This document shows, one piece after another, positions 7,369-14,832 of a stretch of DNA of 64,000 nt. The stretch comes from DATGZX01 sp035296965 (GTDB lineage Bacteria; Planctomycetota; Planctomycetia; Gemmatales; Gemmataceae): positions 23,917 through 87,916 of the forward strand of contig DATGZX010000087.1 in assembly GCA_035296965.1 (NCBI GenBank), given 5' to 3'. Within the stretch, counting starts at the first letter, position 1; each line of letters opens with the position of its first letter. The notes under the pieces were generated by a model. That model was not told the DNA's origin. It worked only from the letters and a program-made list of their open reading frames with translations, and made no database searches. The position numbers and the translations under genes are program-made.

Positions 7369-8715
7369 TCAATCCATGCCCCAACTCTCAAACCGTTGGA
7401 ATTCTTTGCGGAAGCGTACTTTCACGATTCCAGTTGGCCCGTTTCGCTGCTTGGCGATAACGACCTCTGTCAGCCCGTCATCTGGCGGCCGCTGAAGGTC
7501 CTCCTCATCCTCGATCCCGCCGGGCCGATGAAGAAGGAGCACGGTGTCAGCGTCCTGCTCGATTGAGCCCGATTCCCGGAGGTGAGACAGCCTGGGGCGA
7601 TTGTCTTTGCCAGAGTTCTCCGATTGACGGTTGAGTTGTGCCAGCGCCATCACTGGTATTTTCAGGTCCTTCGCCAGATACTTAAGCCTTCTGGAAATGC
7701 CGGCAACCTGCTCCTGGCGAGGCTCCTTTTTATTCTCCGGCTCGATGAGCTGGAGATAGTCAACGATCACTAGCCGTATCCCATGCCGGAACTTGTGCCG
7801 GCGAGCGTTGGCCGCGATTCTGGTCATCGTGCGCGACTTGCCATCGACGAAAAGCTTGCTGTCTCGCATGCGGTCGGCAGCATCGGCGAACCGGGAACAC
7901 TCCTCATCGTTGATCGTTCCACGACGGATGCGCTGAGCGTCAACCAATCCCTGAGCACAAAGAATCCTGTCAGTTATCTCCCCCTTCGATTGCTCGACGC
8001 TTACGAACAGCACAGGCAAGCACTCGTAGAGCACGACGTGCCTGGCAACGTTCAGCCCAAACGCAGTCTTGCCCGTTCCCGGCCGGGCTGCGACAACAAT
8101 CAATTCGGAGTCTGGCAAGCCGGTGAGGAGATAGTCGAGCTTACCAAAGCCTGTCTGTACGCCGACATGCCCACCGCCGCGGCGCCTTTCGCAGCGCTCG
8201 TCCAGCCGGATGCAGGAATCATCGACGAGTTCCTGGATCATGCTGGTCGCGTTGCCTACGTCCTTCTCCCCCAATGCGAGAAACCGCGATTGCGCGGCTT
8301 CGAGCAGCTCTTCGGGTGGGCCAGTTTGATTTTGCACGTCTCGCGCAGTCTCAAGCGAGGCCTGCAACGTGTGTCGCAGAATCGCTTTCCCGCGCACGAG
8401 TTTTGCGTGATGCTCGACGTTTGCCCCGGTCGGGGAGCAATCCCACAACTCGGCGAGGTAGACATACCCGCCAACGTCTTCGATCTGGCCGTGTTCATTG
8501 AGGCGGTTGGCGAGGAGCACGGTATCCACCACCACGCCCTTATCAGACAGCTCAATAATGGCTTGAAAAATCTTCTGGTGCGCATCGTGGCAAAAGTCTT
8601 CCTTGCTCACGATTCCTACCGCGTCGGGAATCGTCTCGTTGTGCCGGAGCATGGCGCCAAGAACCTGTTGCTCGGCGGCCTTGTTGTGTGGCGGGAGTCG
8701 AGTTTCGTCTCTCAC
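7369..8715 (-). CDS. dnaB: Replicative DNA helicase DnaB, element-borne
   Basis: Ring helicase that unwinds DNA ahead of the fork. The N-terminal helical DnaB domain (residues about 5-110, LPPHNKAAEQQVLGAML) is followed by a linker and the RecA-like core, with Walker A ARPGTGKT near 200-207, Walker B IVDYLQL near 317-323, the ALAQLNRQSE motif near 357 and the RLSHLRESGSIEQDAD finger. At 448 residues it has the family's usual length. The start is a GTG with GGGAG upstream; it overlaps the initiator gene stop by 4 bp (GTGA), so the two proteins are made in coupled fashion. A private helicase next to an initiator indicates autonomous replication of the element at some stage. Confidence 0.93.
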   Translation of the reverse strand: MRDETRLPPHNKAAEQQVLGAMLRHNETIPDAVGIVSKEDFCHDAHQKIFQAIIELSDKGVVVDTVLLANRLNEHGQIEDVGGYVYLAELWDCSPTGANVEHHAKLVRGKAILRHTLQASLETARDVQNQTGPPEELLEAAQSRFLALGEKDVGNATSMIQELVDDSCIRLDERCERRRGGGHVGVQTGFGKLDYLLTGLPDSELIVVAARPGTGKTAFGLNVARHVVLYECLPVLFVSVEQSKGEITDRILCAQGLVDAQRIRRGTINDEECSRFADAADRMRDSKLFVDGKSRTMTRIAANARRHKFRHGIRLVIVDYLQLIEPENKKEPRQEQVAGISRRLKYLAKDLKIPVMALAQLNRQSENSGKDNRPRLSHLRESGSIEQDADTVLLLHRPGGIEDEEDLQRPPDDGLTEVVIAKQRNGPTGIVKVRFRKEFQRFESWGMD

Positions 8716-9572
8716 GATTTAGCTCCCTTCGCTCTCGCAGTTCGTAGCTTGGAGGGGCCAGCGGTCTGCCCACTCTCGATCCGCTCCCGCTCTTCCTGCA
8801 TTTCCCGAGCGATTCGACGGTCATCTGTGTCGGGGGCTGACTTGCTGTCCGCGTCAGCCGCGAATCCTTCCCATTCGTGGCCGCTGAGCCATAAATGCGG
8901 TTTCGGGATAAAGCGCCCCTCTTCGCGGTGCCAGTCAGTGGACCGCTTCTGTCGCTTGAGCGCGTCGAACATCATTTGTTGCAATCCGTCGTCGGGGGCC
9001 AGCTTCTCCCACTCCTTTTGAGCGAGATCCTTCCGCTTCTTTTTGGGGTACGTTTTCCAGAATCGCTCAAACCCAGCGCTCCCCCCTTTGGGGGGTAGGG
9101 GGGGTCTTGTTCTATGGGTCTTGTTCAATGGGTATCCTTCCAGGTGCCGTTCTGTCACTAGTCGCGCGTCGTTTTTGTCACTAGTCGCGCGTCGTTTTTG
9201 GCACTGGTGCAGTTTTGTCACTAGTGCAGAAAAGTCACTAGTTCCAGGCTCCGGGATCGGGTGAACGGAGTAGAGATTGGATGCCCGATTGCCCAAGGTG
9301 TTTCGAACTTCGACGGTGATCAACGCAACTTCCCGCAGCGTCTGAATATGGCGGATGATGTTGCGCCGTGACATGCCGAGGCGATGTGCAATACCCGCAA
9401 GCGAGGGATAGCAGGTCCCGGAGCGATCCGCCTGCCTGATCAGGCACAGGTAGACGACCACAGCACCGGGACCCAAATGGCGCGCGAACTCGTCGATGAG
9501 GGAGTTGGGAACCTGAAACCACCCACGGCCGGCAGCCGCTCCATTGCTCTCGGCCTTGCCATTCGTTATCAT
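8712..9572 (-). CDS. O-like replication initiator with N-terminal winged helix
   Basis: A 286-residue protein matching phage replication-initiator layout. The N-terminal winged helix spans about residues 15-100: GWFQVPNSLIDEF, then an HTH (PSLAGIAHRLGMSRRNIIRH) and a wing. A repetitive linker (about 115-140) is encoded by the iteron array. A C-terminal segment follows (FERFWKTYPKKKRKD, then HLWLSGHEWEGF), a pattern known from DnaD/phage-O-type proteins that recruit the helicase. A GTG start at 9599 is possible, but the ATG at 9572 has AGGGA 8-9 nt upstream. It directly precedes and overlaps dnaB. It probably binds the repeats inside its own gene and loads DnaB there. Confidence 0.8.
   Translation of the reverse strand: MITNGKAESNGAAAGRGWFQVPNSLIDEFARHLGPGAVVVYLCLIRQADRSGTCYPSLAGIAHRLGMSRRNIIRHIQTLREVALITVEVRNTLGNRASNLYSVHPIPEPGTSDFSALVTKLHQCQKRRATSDKNDARLVTERHLEGYPLNKTHRTRPPLPPKGGSAGFERFWKTYPKKKRKDLAQKEWEKLAPDDGLQQMMFDALKRQKRSTDWHREEGRFIPKPHLWLSGHEWEGFAADADSKSAPDTDDRRIAREMQEERERIESGQTAGPSKLRTARAKGAKS
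9081..9130. repeat. G/C hairpin plus 14-bp tandem repeat next to iterons
   Basis: Six C, TTT, six G (9081-9095) form a perfect hairpin, followed by a run of seven G (9098-9104). Two adjacent 14-bp copies follow (9102-9115 and 9116-9129), differing at one base (GGGTCTTGTTCTAT against GGGTCTTGTTCAAT). All of it lies within the initiator coding sequence, on the helicase-gene side of the iterons. Confidence 0.75.
9154..9248. repeat. Iteron array, candidate replication origin inside the initiator gene
   Basis: Five copies of the box GTCACTAGT begin at 9154, 9177, 9200 (variant GGCACTGGT), 9217 and 9234, spaced 23, 23, 17 and 17 bp. The first two units, 9154-9176 and 9177-9199, are identical over all 23 bp. 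The boxes contain the palindrome ACTAGT. The array codes for the linker between the initiator's DNA-binding and helicase-interaction parts. This is the arrangement of lambda ori within gene O; the functional assignment is inference. Confidence 0.65.
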
Positions 9573-9639
9573 GACGACATCCCTGATCACAATTCGCACA
9601 CGCGAGCCGCCCGGCCAGGGGCGGTGCGCGCCTCTGTTC

Positions 9640-9864
9640 CTATCCAGCCACCTGCGCCCTACGCCTGCGTTTCGGCAGATACCCAGCCGCTATCAGTGCA
9701 GTTCGAATCCGGGGCACGTCCGCCGCCTCGAAAACGCGGTACAGGCCAATTCGCTTAGCTGCAGGCAAAATACCTCTCTCGAAAATGCGCCTCACTTTCC
9801 AGGCCGCGCAACCGCAGCGTTTGGCGACATCGCTGGTTGTCAATGCATCGCATGCCCGAGCCAT
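9640..9864 (-). CDS. MerR-like small HTH regulator
   Basis: A roughly 74-residue protein that is essentially one winged helix: TTSDVAKRCGCAAWKVRRIF is the HTH, RGILPAAKRIGLYRVF the wing, then a C-terminal helix and a basic tail (PKRRRRAQ). The ATG at 9864 sits 6-7 nt after GGAGG; the ATG at 9870 is too close to that site. Such proteins act as excisionases or as repressors of phage-type replication genes. It lies directly upstream of the initiator-helicase pair and is a good candidate for controlling it. Confidence 0.65.
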   Translation of the reverse strand: MARACDALTTSDVAKRCGCAAWKVRRIFERGILPAAKRIGLYRVFEAADVPRIRTALIAAGYLPKRRRRAQVAG

Positions 9865-9966
9865 TTCCATCCTCCGCTGTGGTGAATTAGTTCACTGTCG
9901 GGCAACAGTCTAATGTCAGAGGACGTGTCAAGGCAAAGATGGCAGGGCTGTCCATCGACCACGCCA

Positions 9967-10278
9967 TCAGATGCCCGCCCGCTCAAGTTTCTGAGCCGCA
10001 CGTTGCGAGCGGCGCTCGCGTGCCTTGGCCGATCTGGGTCTTGGTGGCGGGTCAGCGTTGACGTTGGGAGTCAACTGCTCGGCGAACCGTTGTAACGCCT
10101 CGACGCTCGTCAACCAGCGGCCGCCGAGGCGAATGGCTTCCAGCTTGACCCCTGCCGAGCCCTTGAGAATCCATCGCAGGATGGTGCTCGCATGGCAGCG
10201 CTTGCCGTCGCGTGCTGGAGGTATTCGCTTGGCCGCCTTCGCCAGCGGCAGCAGAGTTTCGGTGTTAATGTCGATCAT
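9967..10278 (-). CDS. DUF1580-family protein
   Basis: A roughly 103-residue protein matching the DUF1580 family, which is characteristic of planctomycetes: MIDINTETLLPLAKAAKRIP, then RHCHA-like KRCHASTILRWIL and a basic end. The pattern is an excisionase-like HTH (HASTILRWILKG, then LEAIRLGGRWLTS as a wing). The frame extends to 10383, but the ATG at 10278 is preceded by GAGG and matches the family start, and a terminator lies in between. It probably binds DNA and regulates the element. It is isolated from the upstream large gene by the terminator at 10301-10338. Confidence 0.7.
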   Translation of the reverse strand: MIDINTETLLPLAKAAKRIPPARDGKRCHASTILRWILKGSAGVKLEAIRLGGRWLTSVEALQRFAEQLTPNVNADPPPRPRSAKARERRSQRAAQKLERAGI

Positions 10279-10300
10279 GAGTTCGGCCTCGTCCCACAAA

Positions 10301-10338
10301 ACAAAAAACCCGCAGATCGCCGAAGCGATCACGCGGGT
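10301..10338 (-). terminator. Rho-independent terminator after the multi-HTH gene
   Basis: Read on the minus strand, CCCGC and GATCGC pair across a UUCG tetraloop with GCGATC and GCGGG (one small internal loop), followed by six T and TGTTTTG. It lies after the stop of 10434-11807 and before the DUF1580 gene, so it separates two leftward transcription units. Confidence 0.8.
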
Positions 10339-10433
10339 AAATGGTAAGGGGCATGGCGCAGAAAGTATTGCACAGATATGCACAAAAGACTTTTGTGCAC
10401 CTTTTGTGCACCCCGATTTTTACGGGGTTTTCG

Positions 10434-11807
10434 CTAACTTCTAGACTTCCAGGGAAGCCCCGTTTTTTGAGAGTAACGCTTGGCGTAAAGAGTTACATGG
10501 GCATCCTCTTTAGGCGCACGGTCGATGCCGAATAGCCTCATGGCCGCCAAACGAATTGCAGGCAGTTTTTGCTGTGCTGGACCCTGGTGTTGCTCGTAAC
10601 AGAACGCCTGAACCTCCATCGTCAAGTCCGACCGAGGCCTTCCAGTGCGAGTCGAAGGCCTATCTGACTCGTGAGGAGTCGGAGCCTCCTCTGCTACAAC
10701 GGGCGGTTCAGGACTACTCGGCTGCTTGTCGCTGCCAAGGCTGGGAACTTCTTCCTCTCGTCTAAGAAGTTGATCGAGGACTGTGACGTCATGTACCCAA
10801 ACCCTCTTCCGGCGCCCACGACGGCCAGGATGCTCTCGCACAATTCTGCGCGCTGGCAGCTCCTTATTTTGGCGCATCGTTCGAACCATTTCACAGAGAA
10901 GCTTGTAATCGTCGATGCTCGTCACGTCGTAGTGCCGGCCAATCTCTTGATAGTCCATCCACCTTTCAGTGTTGACCCTCTTGCCATCGGAGACAGCCTT
11001 ATTGATAGCGGCTTTCAGGCGTGCCATGTCGCTGGGCAGAACGACGGGCACCTTGGGACCTGGATGGGACGGATCGACCCATTGGCAGGGAAGTTGGCCG
11101 CCTGGGAAGTACGGGCACTTTCTCTCCTGGATGTAGATTTTTAATGTGGGCAACGGGATGGCGTATTGCCTAGCTGCGAGCCGGAGCGCTATCACATCCT
11201 GGCCGTCAGCCGTTTTGTAAGTTCCTTTGAATCGCCGAGCCTCGCCGGGTTTGGTTTTTTCATAGCGGTTGGCCAGCGTTTGCTTGATCTCGTCCAGCTC
11301 GGAGATTAGATACCATTTGCGTCTGTCATTTGGCCGCTTGATCACAGTCAACGTTGCGGGTTCGCCCGACCTGCGGTGAGGACAGCCCACGGCCCATGAA
11401 TCGAGGGTCTTGTGATCCCAGCCGTAGCGCTTCGTCACCTCGGCAGCGCAAATACACCGGCCTTCCGGTGCGATGTACTCTCCGTCCGCCTCGGCTTCTA
11501 GCTCGAGCGCACGCTTGATCGCCAGAATATCTTCCTCAAGGTACCAGGACTCCTTGCCGCCGGCGGGCCCGGGAAGCTTCTCACGTTCGATCATCCGGCC
11601 AATGTGTACGCACTCGCTCTTGGCCCATAGCTGCACCGTGTCCTTGGATGGCGTCCTGCCCTGGATGGTCAAAAGCTCTCTGACCTTCGCGAGGATAAGG
11701 AAGACTCGGCCATCGATTGTGATGCGCCCTGCTTTTCGGGCGTCTTCGGGAACGGGCCGCGTGATTGGCTTGCGGAATGAGTAGCTTACGGCTTCGACAG
11801 TAGACAT
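10434..11807 (-). CDS. Large protein of repeated HTH/wing-like modules
   Basis: A 457-residue protein I do not recognise as a named family. At least four stretches share one layout: an HTH-like helix pair, a basic loop, then WY or WV before a closing helix. They begin near VRELLTIQGRTPSKDTVQLW, CAAEVTKRYGWDHKTLDSWA, LAARQYAIPLPTLKIYIQER and YQEIGRHYDVTSIDDYKLLC. This suggests tandem excisionase-like DNA-binding units. A proline-rich linker and a basic C-terminal helical part follow. The start at 11906 is possible, but the ATG at 11807 is better placed. Its position next to the integrase suggests a role in recombination or regulation; no enzymatic motif is seen. Confidence 0.6.
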   Translation of the reverse strand: MSTVEAVSYSFRKPITRPVPEDARKAGRITIDGRVFLILAKVRELLTIQGRTPSKDTVQLWAKSECVHIGRMIEREKLPGPAGGKESWYLEEDILAIKRALELEAEADGEYIAPEGRCICAAEVTKRYGWDHKTLDSWAVGCPHRRSGEPATLTVIKRPNDRRKWYLISELDEIKQTLANRYEKTKPGEARRFKGTYKTADGQDVIALRLAARQYAIPLPTLKIYIQERKCPYFPGGQLPCQWVDPSHPGPKVPVVLPSDMARLKAAINKAVSDGKRVNTERWMDYQEIGRHYDVTSIDDYKLLCEMVRTMRQNKELPARRIVREHPGRRGRRKRVWVHDVTVLDQLLRREEEVPSLGSDKQPSSPEPPVVAEEAPTPHESDRPSTRTGRPRSDLTMEVQAFCYEQHQGPAQQKLPAIRLAAMRLFGIDRAPKEDAHVTLYAKRYSQKTGLPWKSRS

Positions 11808-11956
11808 GGCCGACTGCCTTTCTTCAGCTGCCTTGTGAATCAGAAGGGCAGGGGAGCCCGGCAAGGCTTCCGGGGCACGGTTTCGAACCCGTCCCCCGCC
11901 CAACACAGAAATGTATCCTCGGACTTTTTGGATTCAAGTCCCGTTGCCGCCGGCCG

Positions 11957-13150
11957 TCATCCCAGCTTCTTCATCGCTTCCGCTGCCTTGCCCTCGTCCT
12001 CCTCGGCATAGATCAATGTGGTGTCCGCGTGGCGATGTCCCAGGACCGCACGAGCGGTATCCAGGCCGAACTCGCGGCGAATTTCAGTCGCCTTGCTATG
12101 GCGGAGCTGGTTAGGATGCCAATGCGGTATTTCGTGCTTGAGACATGCTTGCTCGATCGCTCGACGGTAGCTGTCCACAGAGTACTGCTCGCCTGGTTGC
12201 CGCTTTGGATGGGACCGCTTCCGGCAAACCTGCGAAGGCTGAACCTTGCTCTTGCGATGGCGGCGCTGCCAGGTCCTGAACTCCTCGATCATCTCCTTTG
12301 GACTGAACAAATACCGACCGGGATCGCGGCCATCCAGAAACGGCAAGAGGATCTCCTGCGCTCGAGGACCCAGGAAAATCACTCGGGCGATGTCGTGATG
12401 CTCCGTCTTGTGGCTCTCCGGTCGATATGTCCATGTCGCGCCCGCCCGGCGGTCGATGTCACAAGGTCGCATCATCACGACCTCGGCCGGCCTCATCCCC
12501 GCCAGTCGTTGCACTTGTACCATGGCGCGAACCGCGCGAGTGAGATGTGGTAGCGTCGCATCGACATGCACGTCAGATACGGGACGGACGGGCCTGGATT
12601 CCTTCGCCTCGCTCCTGCCTTTGCGCAGACCGGAGACCGCAAGGAGTCCGTGATGCACCTCGGGAGGCACCCGTTCATTTTCGACCGCCCACTTGAACAC
12701 GCGCTTGATGCAACCAACGCAGGAGTTAATAAAGCCGCGGGTCCAATCTTGTTGGATCATCCACTGCCGGACTGCCTTCAAGGCGAGTGGGCCGAACTTC
12801 TTCGCGGCAGTGTGCTCGTAAAGGGCCTTCAGGGGCTTGAGAGCGAGCTTGATGCGGACAACCTGGCTCGTTGGCTCGCCGTTCTTGCGGTAATAGAGTT
12901 CGGCATATTGAAAATATTCCCATAACAGCTCGCTGATGGTCAAATCCTGCGCTGCGGCGACCTGCGGTAGGCGCCGACCGTTCGCTTCCCACTCGGCCAA
13001 CACACGCGCGTACTCCGCGCGACTCTCGGCACTCCCCCACTTGCCCAAGAGCACGTCATGCCGGCCACCCAGACCATCGGTAAGAGTGACACGGGCTTGC
13101 CCGGATTGCTGATGCTTGCGGTAGCTCGGAATACTGTTTTTGGCGCTCAT
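11957..13150 (-). CDS. int: Tyrosine recombinase (phage-type integrase)
   Basis: Catalyses integration and excision of the element. From the chosen ATG at 13150 (SD GAGGG 8 nt upstream) the protein is 397 residues: an N-terminal arm-binding part, a core-binding helical domain (about 70-165) and the catalytic domain with Arg210 (AGMRPAEV), Lys238 (SHKTEHHD), His335/Arg340 (HPNQLRH), His362 (LGHRHAD) and nucleophile Tyr371 (TLIYAE). All key residues are present. Its start lies about 108 bp from the 3' end of tRNA-Arg, the standard place for an integrase beside its attachment site. A perfect palindrome at 13164-13180 sits just upstream and could regulate it. Confidence 0.93.
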   Translation of the reverse strand: MSAKNSIPSYRKHQQSGQARVTLTDGLGGRHDVLLGKWGSAESRAEYARVLAEWEANGRRLPQVAAAQDLTISELLWEYFQYAELYYRKNGEPTSQVVRIKLALKPLKALYEHTAAKKFGPLALKAVRQWMIQQDWTRGFINSCVGCIKRVFKWAVENERVPPEVHHGLLAVSGLRKGRSEAKESRPVRPVSDVHVDATLPHLTRAVRAMVQVQRLAGMRPAEVVMMRPCDIDRRAGATWTYRPESHKTEHHDIARVIFLGPRAQEILLPFLDGRDPGRYLFSPKEMIEEFRTWQRRHRKSKVQPSQVCRKRSHPKRQPGEQYSVDSYRRAIEQACLKHEIPHWHPNQLRHSKATEIRREFGLDTARAVLGHRHADTTLIYAEEDEGKAAEAMKKLG

Positions 13151-13163
13151 GCGACAGACCCTC

Positions 13164-13180
13164 TGGGGAAGACTTCCCCA
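13164..13180. promoter_or_regulatory. Palindrome upstream of integrase start
   Basis: TGGGGAAG and CTTCCCCA form a perfect 8-bp inverted repeat around one central base. It lies immediately upstream of the integrase ribosome-binding site (GAGGG), so it could be an operator, a recombinase arm site, or an mRNA hairpin. A second smaller repeat, CTATCC/GGATAG, lies at 13202-13218. Confidence 0.4.
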
Positions 13181-13257
13181 CAACAAGAGGTTCGTGCCGC
13201 ACTATCCGCCAAGGATAGGTACGCTCTAAAATGCGTTCGGCTTGAGTCTTACGTCAC

Positions 13258-13331
13258 TATCCCCGACAGGAGTCGAACCTGTAACCTTCGGCTTCGGAGG
13301 CCGACGCTCTATCCAATTGAGCTACGGGGAC
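13258..13331 (-). tRNA. tRNA-Arg(CCG)
   Basis: The 74-nt cloverleaf folds fully: a 7-bp acceptor stem, D arm GCTC/GAGC, anticodon stem TCGGC/GCCGA with loop CTCCGAA (anticodon CCG), T arm ACAGG-TTCGACT-CCTGT and discriminator A. CCA is not encoded. The first pair is G1:U72 rather than Watson-Crick; the 3' strand is the part supplied by an integrating element, so this base may have come with it. It serves CGG codons and is the likely attachment site of the element to its left. A near-consensus promoter lies 35 bp upstream. Confidence 0.93.
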
Positions 13332-13365
13332 AAGCTGGCATACTTTCTTTAGAAGAACATGCAGG

Positions 13366-13393
13366 ATTATACAGCCCTGGCAATGGCTGTCCA
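13366..13393 (-). promoter_or_regulatory. Sigma70-type promoter of tRNA-Arg
   Basis: On the minus strand: -35 TGGACA (13393-13388), 16-bp spacer, -10 TATAAT (13371-13366, perfect). Transcription would begin near 13358, about 27 nt before the tRNA. It lies between the radical SAM stop and the tRNA. Confidence 0.75.
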
Positions 13394-13410
13394 TCGTCTT
13401 GCCGGATCGC

Positions 13411-14526
13411 TTACCGGTGCGCGCCCGGCAAGCCTAACTGGATCAGCTCGCCCGCGTAATTCTCTCGCGGCCCGGTCCAGTTGCCGACCTGCCCGCCCCC
13501 GCCGCCGACTCCCGCCGCCAGGCCGCGGGTCAGCACGTACCAGCAAAAATAGCAATGATTGGCAGTCGCTCCCGGCAAAGCATTCGGGTCGCGTGCCAGG
13601 ATCTCATCCCGGATCGCGGTCAGGCCTTTGCGGAATACCTTGCCTACGTAAGGGTGCTTGCGCGCTCTGCGGACAATGGTCGCGACCGTGTCGGTATGGA
13701 TGTTGCCGATCGTCAGCTGATCCAGGTCCGATGCGAAGCCGCAGCACGGCTTCACTTCACCCCTGGGATTTACGATCAGGGCCTGGCCAGGTCCCTCACA
13801 GTAATCCTCCTGAAACCAGGTGCCGTTCCAGGCGCCGGCAAGTTTCTCGGCGCGCTCAACCGGTGCAAGATGATTCCAGTTCAGCGTCATTGTCATGTCG
13901 GGGGCCACCACAAGGTAACGGCCTAGCAGCTCCGACCATTCGACGACGCCGTCAAGGGCCTGGGCGAGAGTGCGCACCGGCTCGAGGCCCAGGTCGGGGC
14001 GCCTGCTGGCGTACGAAAGGGAAACGATGTTATCGCGGCCGAAGATGCGGCGCGCGGACCGGCAAAAGGCGGCCAGCTCCTCGGTCTCTATGCCGTGGAA
14101 CTTGTCCACGCTAAGTCCCAGCTTGCCGCTGAAGCCCGTTGCGGCCAGTTCGCGAAGGACAGAATTCAGATGGCGTCTATTGCGGTACCAAACTCCGTTG
14201 GTGACGATCTTGTCGAATCGAAAACCCAGAGCAGAAGCTCGACGGCATAAGGTGTGCACAAACTCCGGATAAAGGAAAGGCTCCCCCCCAGTGAAGCCAA
14301 GAATGCCTATTCCATAGGCATACGCATCCTCTAAAAAGCGCAGCGCGCTCTCAATGTCGAGGCGCTCCGGCCATTCAATGGGAACGCAACAGTGCGGGCA
14401 GCTGAGGTTACACTGATAGGTGCCGGCAAAGGACAGGTAGTTGGGTCGAAATGTGCGCGTGCGCCGCGGGACCGGTCGGCCCGGGCCGCGAGTCGAACCA
14501 GGCTGGACCGAACCAGGAAGGGACAT
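13411..14526 (-). CDS. Radical SAM/SPASM domain protein
   Basis: An iron-sulfur enzyme that uses S-adenosylmethionine to start radical chemistry. From the ATG at 14526 (GGAG 8 nt upstream) the protein is 371 residues. The radical SAM motif is C39-x3-C43-x2-C46 (CNLSCPHC), followed by GFTGGEPFLYPEF, the GGE motif for SAM binding. A SPASM-like C-terminus carries more cysteines (DYCEGPG, KPCCGF, HCYFCWY) for auxiliary clusters. The substrate is unknown; SPASM enzymes modify peptides, proteins or small molecules. It is divergent from the giant propeller gene and followed by tRNA-Arg, with no obvious peptide precursor gene beside it. Confidence 0.85.
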   Translation of the reverse strand: MSLPGSVQPGSTRGPGRPVPRRTRTFRPNYLSFAGTYQCNLSCPHCCVPIEWPERLDIESALRFLEDAYAYGIGILGFTGGEPFLYPEFVHTLCRRASALGFRFDKIVTNGVWYRNRRHLNSVLRELAATGFSGKLGLSVDKFHGIETEELAAFCRSARRIFGRDNIVSLSYASRRPDLGLEPVRTLAQALDGVVEWSELLGRYLVVAPDMTMTLNWNHLAPVERAEKLAGAWNGTWFQEDYCEGPGQALIVNPRGEVKPCCGFASDLDQLTIGNIHTDTVATIVRRARKHPYVGKVFRKGLTAIRDEILARDPNALPGATANHCYFCWYVLTRGLAAGVGGGGGQVGNWTGPRENYAGELIQLGLPGAHR

Positions 14527-14832
14527 AACAAAGACTCCAGATATGAGCAATCCAGCGGTAGTATACCAAGGAGGGTTCAAGCCGACCAAAGGCGTGCCCG
14601 AAGCGCCCGCAGGTTAGCGTATCTCGTCAGATTCGTCATTTCTTGTTGGGCTGCTCGAGGCAAAATGGCTCACCAATGCCAAGGGCGCGCTGGCATAGCC
14701 CAACCGGGTAGCGGCTTGGGCCGTCTTTGTAAGTAGGTATTTGCGCTTGTTTTCCGGCGCATGACTATGCGAAAATCAGCTACCGCTTGTTCGATTTGCC
14801 CAAATTGACCTAAGGATCGGGGTGCTACACCG
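14527..14832. other. Divergent intergenic region
   Basis: About 306 bp between the leftward radical SAM gene and the rightward 1,626-residue gene. It must hold at least the promoter of the long rightward gene run. I see no convincing consensus promoter, RNA gene or repeat in it. Confidence 0.4.

Noticed and set aside
7783..9021. 412-residue rightward reading frame antisense to dnaB and the initiator gene
   Set aside because: It is a shadow of two well-supported leftward genes with clear motifs; its own sequence has no recognisable domain.
9154..9248. The repeated GTCACTAGT boxes as a CRISPR array
   Set aside because: The units are too short, contiguous without unique spacers, and coding; no cas genes are present.
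11870..11950. tRNA-like T-arm sequences (TTTCGAAC and GATTCAAGTCC) beside the integrase gene end
   Set aside because: I tried to fold a tRNA or tmRNA end; the stems do not pair in canonical register. They could be degenerate attachment remnants, but I cannot support it.
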